Assembly: GCA_019279435.1 (NCBI GenBank)
Contig: JAAALK010000082.1
Location: 10,611,594 to 10,675,593, forward strand
Direction: 5' to 3'
DNA: 64,000 bases
DNA from: Zizania palustris
Taxonomy: Eukaryota > Streptophyta > Magnoliopsida > Poales > Poaceae
Shown here piece after piece: positions 55,102-64,000 of this stretch. The position numbers were made by a program, and so were the translations under genes. The notes beneath the pieces were generated by a model. That model saw only the letters and a program-made list of their open reading frames with translations. It did not search any database and had not been told where the DNA came from. Every line of letters starts with the position of its first letter. Within the stretch, counting starts at the first letter, position 1.

Positions 55102-58100
55102 TGTGGGATCGGAATGGTGACTAGAGGGGGGTGAATAGGCGCCTCGACTAATTTTTGTGAATAAGATGGCCTTTTCAAATCATCCAACTCACCTCCAAAA
55201 ATTGTCCATCCAAATTTTAACCAACCATTACAAGATCAAAACACAACTTTAAGTGAAAATCGCAATTCAGCTTAATTCAGAGTTTGGTCAGTCGAACTAT
55301 TCTGTCGGAAACTGAAGCTCTGAAGTTCACTACCTAGATCAACAATTGGTTTGTCGACGGGAAGATATCGGAGATTGATTTGTCGACAAAGATGAAAACA
55401 CTCACAAATGAGTTTTACAGATTCATTCTATGGTCTTTGGACATGTACTAAAAAATATGAATTCAGATCTGCACATTCACACATTTCAAATGCCAATAAA
55501 AGTTCAGAACTATTATGAGGATCTAGATCACTTTGCAATCTTTGATTTTCACATATCAGCAAATATATATTCAAACTCACAACATAGTTTCAGCACATTC
55601 AAGAATGAGCTCAATTCATAATCTGACACTGAAAACAGACTTCTGAAAATGAATAGTGGTTTCAAAGTTGGATTGAATCAAATGAAACCAAATCTGAAAA
55701 CAGATTTCAGTTTTACACTAGAACTCAATTCAGAATTACAGAACAATTCTAATTTGTATAAACTATACTCTAGATGTATAAACAGCATCAAATAGACTCA
55801 AATCAGCTATCAAATCAATTTAGATTAATCCAAACAGATTTTAGTTGTAAACTACTAATTCTGAAACATTCTTGATGTTGAATAGTACTAGCAGATTCAA
55901 ATCAGTCTACAATTTAAATAGATTAAAATAGACTCAATTGAAAATGCAGCTTCTGAAATTCACAAGATGATGAACAGTAGCACTGTTTGAATTCGGAAAA
56001 CAGATTGTGGCAACAGTATAGAATTCAAATCAAAATTTTAGAGAATGCAATGTGGTAAAGCTGTACTGTTCAGAACTAGAGAATTCACTCCTGGAATATA
56101 TTTCAATCAGATTAGTTAAACATCCCCCTTAGAAACTCTCATCAGATTCAGAAGTCTTGTCATCAAGTGAATGTTCAATGAACAGAACAAATTCAAGCAA
56201 GATTTCAATTTGAAGTTTAAATTGCTATCAGCTTCAAACAGCAGAAAACAATCTGCAATTCAGTTCTGTTCAGTTAGAGTCTTGAGATTAAAACAGCAAA
56301 CTCAAGTGAAATGATTCTCAGGAGATTTAGAGCTGGATAAAATCCTCCATTTTCAGTGAAAAATTGCAACCTCAAACCCTCTTAATTGTATCAAAACAGT
56401 TAGAACATCATAACACATCTTTTGCTGAAAAATTGATGGAAAACAATATTAATCTGAAAACAGTAGCTGATCATCAAACTATAGAATTCAGAAAATTTGG
56501 TACACACAAAAGCAATTTCAGCAACTCAGTTCAGAAAATAATCAATGACTCTAACTTGTACTCTTCAGATAAAGTATGAAATAGCAATACTGTTTTAGAA
56601 CTTTTCAAATACTGAAAAGAACAAGATAGTTTTCAAAAACTTTTAGCAATCTATACTGTTCATGATAATATTCTATTGATAAGCTGAATATATGACATTC
56701 AATTCTCAAGACTTTAATCAGTTTATCATCATGATGAATTAAACCTCAATCTGAAAATGAATCAACTCAAAACAACTCAAGAATCTGAAGATCTTTACTC
56801 AAACACATCACTCAGCTTGTAATTACTGTTCACAGTAATACAACACAAGACTCATGAAGTATTCAGAAATCTAAAACTGTTTAGGCATGCTTCATCAAAG
56901 AGAATACAGCTTGATTAAAATACTTCAGCGGAAAAGACAAGATCACCCTTCAATTATGATTTCAGCATCAATCAAAACAGGAAATACAGATTTAGAACTT
57001 CAAAACAGCCATGAGATAAACAGCTAGATTTACCTGCTCAGAAATGAAAACTAAATCACTAAACACAGCAGAATACCTTCTTGAAGAATTCCTAGAAGAT
57101 GATGCACATAAACCATTCTTGATCCTGAAGAACTTACTGAGGAAGAACAGATTCTCCACCTGATCATTGTTTAGGTTCTTGACAAAAGAAATAGTGACTT
57201 GGAGAAAACATTTCGGCTGGTATAAAGTTCTGGAGATTGATTCTCAAAAGAATTAGCACTATTGAGAGTTGTTCATCCACGGATTAAAAGCCTGAGGCAC
57301 TTGTCAGAAATTCCAAGAAATCCTAGCGAAAAAATTAGAAGATCAGAGGAACACCAAAACAATCCTGCGCTGAAACCTGATTGAGCCTTACGAACTACAG
57401 TAGTGCCGGCAACCCTGTTGCGGATCAGAAAAGTTCATCCGAATCTCCTGTAGCGCATCCCTCAATATTTTGTGAGCAAAAATTTGATCCAAATGTCTAG
57501 CCAAGAAAGTTCTGGATATCCTCTCAAAAAGCTGCCAACTCCTTGGGTATTTGGGTATGTGGCTCCTTTTATAGCCATACCCAAAAAGCCAACATTACAT
57601 CAAGGTCCTCCAATTTTTTCAGAAATATACATAGAGACAAGACCCAATTTCATAAATGGAAAAACCTAAAAATACCACTCCTACTTGACTAAAAAATAAA
57701 ATACAACTTGACTCAACACTTTTAATATATTTTTAGAATTGGGAAATCCTGAAAAATACTAAAAGTTCACACATTACTCTAAATGACTCAAAACAAATAA
57801 GACTCCTAATTATTGAAATTAGCAAATTTAGATATGTGACGGTTTTCAGCAAAAAACGACAAAGCCTCTCAACCCTTCGACTCATGACACCGTTTTGCGA
57901 CTCCGAGCACCAGCAAGCCACTTCCGCTCTCGATACCCTCGAGCCGCCTGAATACTTTCCCTGGTCTCCCTCTCTTAGACCCGATTGTCACACCGTCGCT
58001 TCCATCCGTCCATCCAAGTCTTGCTCAGTCTTTTCGTGCACTCTTGACCCTCAATCACTCGTCGTTGACAGTTGGTCAACATCTCCACCCTGTACATCCA

Positions 58101-58267
58101 AGACAAGCTAAAACAAGAACGTGATGCACCACCGAAACCCTCGGCACACAAACCTCATACATACATCGAACCCTTCGATGCACACAACCCAACACTCAAC
58201 CAATCTCTCAACCGCTCATCCTTGTTAATCACTCATCATACAGACAGAAACCATGCTTGGTTTCACA
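55102..58267 (-). mobile_element. 5' LTR of element B
   Basis: Minus strand, from TGTGAAACC (58267) to GATCCCACA (55102), 3.17 kb. A TATA box (CTATAAAA, plus coordinates 57567-57574) lies inside a small inverted repeat (GGGTATG...CATACCC, about 57553-57582). U3 (58267-57580) contains an AAAACGACAAAGCC-type block near 57850 recalling the U3 box of the other Sirevirus LTRs. Everything from 57560 to 55102 is AT-rich, so R plus U5 would be about 2.4 kb, unusually long. No gene is visible in it. Confidence 0.7.
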
Positions 58268-60312
58268 TAATGGCACTCTCAAAGTCAGCCTTGGTGTAGG
58301 TGTAACCTACCCCAAACTCATCCTGCCTCTTGAACTGCTGGATCATCATGCCGAGCTGTGGCTCTCTGGCACTCACCTAACTCAAGATCTGACGGAGGTA
58401 AAAGTTATCGTTCTGAGCATCAGCTAGCTCCTCTCTCAAGGCAGCTAGTACCTCCACCTGAGACAAGTAGATCTCACACTCTCTATCAACATGGACAGAC
58501 TTCTCAGCTTTTAGCTTGATTAGTTCCAATCTCAGGGACAAGTAGATCTCACAAACAGTGGGTGGAACTGACAATGTCTCAAGCTCAAGCTTAGTCTGCT
58601 CCAACTCAGCTCTAACTCTCGCTAACTCGCCCAACTGCTCATCACTTTTGGCTCTCAGCTCAGCTAAAACAGCTAAATGGGATGGGCAGTCTACACAAGG
58701 CACGACGATAGTGGCATGAGCATCTTTCAGCTCTAGCTGAGCGCTCTCAAGCTTAGTGGCCAACACGTCTCTCTCATCTACCCTCTCTGTGTACCTAGAC
58801 TTTAGAGTTGTCAGGTCACACAATAGTACCTCGCAGTTAGGGCACTCACTGCTACCACCCAAGCAAAGGGAAGAAGATAGACTCTCAATCTTGCCATTGG
58901 CCATGGCAAGCTCACTCTCAAGCTCATTTATCCTCTTCTTAGCCCCTCTAAGCAGTTTCTCCCGATACCTCAACTCCTGACAGTTCTCTTCTAGTAAATC
59001 AACAACTTCTTGTTCATAGGTAGATACCTTTTCATCGTCGTCGTTGTCGGAGTTGTCGGGGGAGCCCTTCTCTTCCTTATCCCCAAGAGCCATTGAGAAG
59101 ACGCTCTTACAAGATCTTCGGTTGTGATGTGAGTGGCTCTTCGGCTTGTCCCCTAAGGCCATGAAGCAGAGGCCTGCCGGATCATCCTTGTCCTTCCCCT
59201 TCTTGATCACAATCTCCTCATTGCTTGAGCTCGATGAAGAGGAAGAAGACGATGACCTCTTGGAGTAGCTTCTCTCCATCTCGGCGAAGAAGGCCTTGTA
59301 TCGCTTCTTGTTCTCACGCCGGTTGTCCTTCAGGGCCTTTTGAAAGAACCTCATCTTTGGCTTTCCCTTTGTGAAGGTGGAGTTGTCGTGCTTGCCGGAG
59401 TCGTAGGAACCACCGCCGGTGCCCTTCTTGTGACCGTTCCACTTGGGGCAGTCGGTGATGAAGTGACCTGGATCACCACACTCAAAGCATCTGGATTTTT
59501 TGCCGTGTCTTTTGAACATTCGTTTACCATAGACATGACACACCGGGTTGTTAAAAAGACATAGATCATCATCTCCTAATGAATCAAGCTGTCCTCAGTG
59601 ATAGACATCAGGGAGAACGCAGCACAGCTCAAAGAGGAGGAGTCAGCAGAAGGTGTCGCAAGGGCCAGGGTTATTGAGCCAGATCTAGTGAGATTTGATC
59701 TCAACTGGATATCAACCTCTGTGGCTTGAGCTTATTGAAAAGCTCTGCAATAGTTAAGGTATCATAAGAGGTGCTCTCAATGATAGAGGATAATTTGATC
59801 TCCCAGATCTTAGAGTCCAAGGTATGAAGAACCTTGAGCGCCTACTCATGATCTGAGACCAGCTGAACTCCATCGGCCTTGTTGCTCCTAAGCTTGTTGA
59901 TGATCGATTGAAAACGACCAAACAAAGCTTCAACAGATTCACCCGGCTTCTGTGTGAAATTTTCATATTCACGCCGGTAGGTCTGATAGAGCCGAGCCTT
60001 GACCTAGGCTGTCCCCTCATGGTGTGCCTTGAGGGTAGCCCAGATCTCTCTAGCAGTGCTGAGATGGCTCACACGCTCAAACTCAGTGGGACCTAGACCA
60101 GCAAATAAAATGTTCACAGCTTTGTTGTTGTTTTGATGCTAAGCGACTATCTCAGGGGAAGTGTGCTCAGCAATAGGAAGCATAGTAAAAGTTTCGTGAA
60201 CACAAACATCCCAAATGTCCAAGCTCTGGCTCATGAGATATGCTCGCATGCGAGTCTTCCAGTAATTGTAGCCAAAAGCTTCAAGGGACGGGACCTTGCC
60301 AGAGGAAGTCAT
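58268..60312 (-). pseudogene. Gag of Sirevirus C, cut by element B
   Basis: Minus strand. ATG 60312-60310. The Copia gag domain (60312-59620) has an in-frame TAG at 60006-60004, the same codon as in A, plus frame changes near 59730 and 59590. The frame 59543-58377 contains an intact zinc knuckle (CFECGDPGHFITDC, about 59489-59448), a Ser-rich acidic stretch and coiled coil. It ends at 58268, where B's LTR begins, within a segment that matches 46163 of E. The rest of gag is deleted. Confidence 0.85.
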
Positions 60313-60362
60313 GATCACTACCTTGGGTTAGAACCGGTTAAGGTATGGAAAAACCCTAACCA

Positions 60363-60375
60363 GGCTTTGATACCA
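60363..60375 (-). other. Primer binding site of C
   Basis: Minus-strand TGGTATCAAAGCC, initiator Met-tRNA type with one change, two bases inside the LTR end. Confidence 0.8.
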
Positions 60376-60377
60376 CC

Positions 60378-62043
60378 TGTAGGATCGAGAGTAGCGACCA
60401 GAGGGGGGTGAATGGGCACCTTAAAAATTCTTCCGAATCAATGGTCTTCTCCCAACACCCAACGCACCTCAATAGACAATCAACAGAAGCAAAACAGATC
60501 ACAGGTACTAAAATAATCTAGCCTAAAAACGATCAGTGTCCTAATCAAAGAGAGACCAACAAAGTGTTTAAAGGCAGATCAGGTTAACTCATAGGTCAAA
60601 TAACAGTTCCACAAATGATTTACCAAATACACAGATATTCCATCAAGCACATCCAAAACATCCACAGAACACAAGTAGACCACAAGTGAGAGACACCACA
60701 GTTTTTAGAGTATTTAATCTTGACAAAATAACTGTAGGAAATAAATGTGCTATGGATTTAATTCATCTATTGTAGAATATTCAGAACAACAACGAAATAG
60801 TGCACGAAAAACAAGACAGGAAATCAATTACTGTTCATAGTTGTCTCCTTATGTGCAATCGACCGAACACATGGCCTGCGTCCAGTTAGCGTGGCCTGCA
60901 CCGCTTGGCTTGCTTCGCAAACGTCGCCCCCTCGCACTGGAAAAGCAGCAGCCACATCTGCCGCGTGCGCTGCCAAGCACCTCAAGAACTCTGTCGTGCG
61001 CTCCCTAGCGCTGCGCCCGACGCCGCCTACTACGCGCGCTGCTCCACGCTGCCTTGGCAGATGAGCTGCTGCTGTGCCTCGAGCCCTCCGCCTATGAAGC
61101 CACACGCTACTGCATGGGATTTCACACCAGCCTAAAGATGAGCCTGTGCTGCGCACCGGTTGATGATGCAATCTGCAGCTCCCAGCGTTCCAAGCGACGT
61201 GATAGCACAGCCCCGCTCAGCTGCATGCCGCATGGCTTGATGCACGCGGGGACCTCGTGCGCCACGCCTTAGAAACATCTGCGCCCAAGGCTCGAACCGG
61301 TGATAGGGAAAATCCAAAGAAAACGATGGAGGAAATCCGTTCTACAGGACGAAGCATCGCTCGGTGGAAAATGGCGGCTGTGAAACAATAAGATGAACTC
61401 AGAATTTTTCATTAAAGTGAGTTAACCCTAACCCTAGGTATTGGGGCCTTTTTATTGGCAGCCCAATAAATGGGAAAAGATATATTTACCACTATGGTTT
61501 AAACAGACGCTGAAATAAAAATGGAAAAGACCGAAATTCCCTTAGGATTTTTACAGACTCGACTAACACAGACTGTGGGCCTAAAAGGCAAAATAGTAAA
61601 ATCCTAAATAAAGATAACTTGTCCTGATGCGGAGCTTTTGTAGCAGCTACGTCTTCGCTTCAGAATGGTCGGATCCAAGATCAGCGGTCATCGGTTTTGC
61701 ACCGAAACCGACAAAGCGTCCACCGACTTCGCACCACGTACCCGGATTGGGTCGGCCCGATTCCGTGGCTCCCTCAGCCCGGCAATCGCTCGCCGCCCAT
61801 GTACCTGAGTCAATCCCAGTCAACAAACCAGTGGATCTCCTGCCGCTCCTAGCCCATGTAGTCGGATTAGGTCGGCCCGACTCCGCGACCCCTCTGCCCG
61901 GCAGTTGCTCGCCGCTCGTGTACCTAAGTCACACGTGGCCCAGACACGGCAGGTCTCGTCTTCTCTTCTCTCTTTATCGTCCATTGACAATCACTCATCA
62001 CTTCTGGAGCCATGAGGCACATGATCTTCATCATGGCTCCTCA
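60378..62043 (-). mobile_element. 5' LTR of Sirevirus C
   Basis: Minus strand, TGAGGAGCC (62043) to GATCCTACA (60378). Nearly the same as 17171-18835. The TATA region has changed: the 3' LTR reads TTTTTATAGG on plus, this copy TTTTTATTGG (about 61446-61460). The telomere-like CCCTAACCCTA (61425-61437) is intact. GC-rich R/U5 at 60860-61280. Confidence 0.88.
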
Positions 62044-63525
62044 CAAGACTAACCACTTCCCGCGATCTTGGTTGTCTTCTTGCTTCGGAGGTTGCATAAC
62101 ACTGGCCACCGAAGGTTGTATTGGAGCTTCAAAACTATCCACATGTCCTACAGCTTGCACCGGCTCTGGACTTGTCGTGGGAAGGGCTCGGTCATTAGTG
62201 CCTCGACCATAACTCCTCTCAAAATATTCGCTCCGTAGAGCTAATATGGACTTGCATGAGTTGGTTGTATGGCTTCGGTTTTTGCCATGCACACAGCAGA
62301 AGAAGGCCTGTCCTTGACCAGCCGGCTTCCCTAGCGGCCTTGAGCCATTGACCTTGTTGCCTTGAGTCTATTGATATTTAGGAGGCAATTTCGAAGTAGA
62401 AGGGGAAATATTTAGAACCTCGGAGCGAGGATGCTTTCGTCGTCTTCGTCCATCGTGCTGATTATTTTCGAAGAGAGACACTTGCGATGAGCTTGAAGCC
62501 TTCGGCTCGGTCTTGACTTCTTGAAGGAAAGTTGATGAAGATGAAGTAGTCCTTCGAAGCCATCCTTCTTCTAACTTGGCATATTGCTCGAAATAGGTCA
62601 TTAGTTGGGCTACCGAAGAAATATGTTTCCAATGAAGCTTGTCGAGGAGGCTCAGGTCCATGACACCTTCGCGTGTTGCGTCAACAACGGATGATACATA
62701 TAGCCCCTTCATCTGAGACTTCGTATGAGTGAAGCACTTGAAGAATTGTTGTAGAGTTTCTCTGGGTTGCTGCTTCACCTGAAAAAGACTTCATGTAGAC
62801 ATCGGGGGCACAAATGTCCCTTGAAAATTTCTCATGAAGTTTTCTTCAGCTGCTCCCAAGACTTAATTGATCCTGGTTTGAAGGACCATAACCAACAGAG
62901 AGCCACTCCTTCGAGCGCAAGGGGGAAACACTTTGCCATCGTGTCTCGAACCTCTCCGCTGGCTTCAATTGCAAGAGCATAAGAGTGGGAGAATTCTCCA
63001 CGGTCTTCCTCTCCGGAGTACTTGCACAACTTCGAAGTCCTAAACTTGGGGTCGAAGCGCACCTTCTGCAAGTCTGGGTGTAGCGGAGATTCATCGTCGA
63101 AGGAAGAATTCTCGGTGCTTCTCTAGACCTCAGAAGCTTCGGGATAGTAAACAGGGTCATCGTCTTGAGGCACCTCCGGGGTGACGGGGCTAGCTTGAGG
63201 GTGAAGCCTATCGGCAGCTTCCTGCCTCCACCTTTCTACCTTGGCCTGAAGCCGAGCCATCTGGGCTGCCACGTCATCTGGATGGCCTTCATTTCCTCTG
63301 GAGGGGCCCTCCGGGTCTTGAGAACTGACGAAATCAGTTCGGAGCACAGACGGAGCCACAGGAGGGGCTCCATATGATTGAGTGTGAGTGTTTAATTACT
63401 TTGGGAGTTTGAGGTGGGGTGACCACGGAGGGTCCTCCGACCTCGGTGGTGTTCGAAGATCCCAATCCAGAGGTCCGAGAAGACCTTCGGAGGGGACTAG
63501 TGCCTAGGCTCCGTTTAGGAGGCAT
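62044..63525 (-). pseudogene. Gag of Tat-type Gypsy element D
   Basis: Minus strand. ATG at 63525-63523 (MPPKRSLGTSPLRRSSR). The retrotransposon gag domain covers about 63100-62400 (GEVRDTMAKCFPLAL, QQFFKCFTHTKSQMKG). At least four frame changes (about 63340, 63140, 62800, 62330) break it. At 62044 it is interrupted by element C; the continuation is at 17161-17170 and 15495. Tat-type gag by its similarity in style and its link to the pol at 12854-15495. Confidence 0.75.
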
Positions 63526-63573
63526 GGCTCTAAGAAAGGATTGGTAGAGAACGAAGTTTTTGTACTAAGTTTC

Positions 63574-63590
63574 CCAGGAACGGCGCCAAC
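63574..63590 (-). other. Primer binding site of D
   Basis: Minus-strand TTGGCGCCGTTCCTGGGAA, directly beside the LTR. TGGCGCCGTT at the start is usual in Tat/Athila Gypsy elements. Confidence 0.75.
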
Positions 63591-64000
63591 TATTGGCGCA
63601 AAAGATTACGCTAACAGGTTTAGTAAACTTGAAAGACTGGAAAATGAAGTATTTGCTTATGTGGACTATTCTAAGCCTCCGAATTGGATAATAGCTTGAG
63701 ATAGTTCGAAGTGTATATTGAATGTCTGAGGATTTGATACCCCTTACAGAACGAACAGGGGTATTTATAGACAAAGTACATTAGGAAAAGACCTATTTAC
63801 CCTCTAATTACAACTGACTTAGAAGATACTGTTTAATATTCTTCGTAGGGTTAAAAGGGTAAAACACTAAGTCAACAGTGAGAAAGTAATTCTTCTGTCT
63901 TTGCTGGTAGTACCCCTCCGGGTAAAAAGGTTCTGGGATCCTTCGTCATGCAAAAGCCTTTGCGGAGGCTTTTATTGTAGAAGGCTCCGGACACAACGAA
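63591..64000 (-). mobile_element. 5' LTR of Tat element D, cut by the window edge
   Basis: The LTR end reads TATTGGCGCAAAAGATTACG on plus, homologous to TGTTGGCG of G's LTR with the terminal G changed to A (so the minus end is no longer CA). A TATA-like box on the minus strand (CTATAAATAC) is at about 63761-63770. The remainder lies outside the window. Confidence 0.75.

Larger units (their letters stand above)
28996..58267 (-). mobile_element. Copia element B (Sirevirus-like), 3' half deleted
   Basis: Minus strand. A 5' LTR (58267-55102), primer site, gag (55035-53538 and 29811-28996) interrupted by element E, then an abrupt junction at about 28995 to C's pol. B's pol and 3' LTR are gone. 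It entered C's gag at 58267/58268, with TAATG next to the LTR as the expected target copy. A long gag with two Cys/His clusters and coiled coil suggests the Sirevirus branch, but its LTR is unlike those of A, C, E and H. Confidence 0.7.
17171..62043 (-). mobile_element. Sirevirus C, heavily interrupted
   Basis: The two LTRs (17171-18835 and 60378-62043) are of the same type and length (about 1.67 kb), in minus orientation. The 5-bp flanks are CAGGA (17166-17170) and CAAGA (62044-62048), a duplication with one mismatch, and the DNA outside both ends is D's gag. Inside, from the right: primer site, gag (60312-58268), then an inserted B element, then the end of RT and RNase H (28995-28143), then the non-coding tail (28142-27830 and 19930-18836) split by Tat element G. 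The centre of C's pol is deleted. C is defective. Confidence 0.8.

Noticed and set aside
1..64000. Complete host genes, tRNA or rRNA genes, or CRISPR arrays
   Set aside because: None seen; apart from captured fragments in the CACTA element all coding signals belong to transposable elements, and repeats here are LTRs or transposon subterminal arrays.

Overview
The window is plant nuclear DNA, almost certainly from a grass (Poaceae). I found no complete host gene. Essentially all of it is nested LTR retrotransposons, with one CACTA DNA transposon and the end of another DNA transposon. Evidence for a grass: Copia elements of the Sirevirus type (very long gag, repeated polypurine tracts before the 3' LTR, LTR ends reading GGTCCTACA, initiator-Met-tRNA primer sites), Gypsy elements of the Tat and Tekay/Del types with GC-rich LTRs, and a CACTA element starting CACTACAAGAAAA. 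The species cannot be fixed from the sequence alone.

Layout. 1-340: end of a DNA transposon. 341-12853: Sirevirus A (minus strand; 3' LTR lost), split by a solo Tekay-type LTR (2160-5477). 12854-15495: pol of an old Tat Gypsy, D (minus). 15496-17160: a lone Sirevirus LTR, H (plus). 17171-62043: Sirevirus C (minus), sitting in D's gag. 62044-64000: D's gag, primer site and start of its 5' LTR. Inside C lie a Tat element G (19931-27829, minus; itself carrying a CACTA element at 20543-22676 and a broken Tekay LTR at 24737-27568) and a Copia element B (28996-58267, minus; left part deleted). Inside B's gag lies a full-length Sirevirus E (29812-53537, plus). Inside E's gag lies a full-length Tekay-type Gypsy F (32481-44784, plus). 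The central stack is therefore five deep: D, C, B, E, F. Clear 5-bp target duplications mark F (TGACC), E (CCTAT), G (CCAGG) and the solo LTR (CCAGC); C's is imperfect (CAGGA/CAAGA).

F is the youngest and best preserved: long, closely similar LTRs, a primer site, a small ORF before gag, gag with one zinc knuckle, and a pol of protease, reverse transcriptase, RNase H, integrase and chromodomain. It is interrupted by a few stops that look like C-to-T decay. Every other coding region is more broken, so the block looks like silenced, methylated heterochromatin.

The most unusual signals are: (1) the Tekay-type LTRs carry two short segments that keep an open frame, keep matching splice phases and end at a shared stop in three diverged LTR types, with mainly silent third-base changes, as if a small spliced gene is hidden inside the LTR; (2) Tat element G carries an antisense gene with its own TATA box and a 78-bp intron, converging on integrase; (3) the CACTA element carries an intron-containing fragment of a MATE transporter gene plus spliced exons of an unrecognised gene; (4) two different Sireviruses (A and C) share the same gag stop codon.
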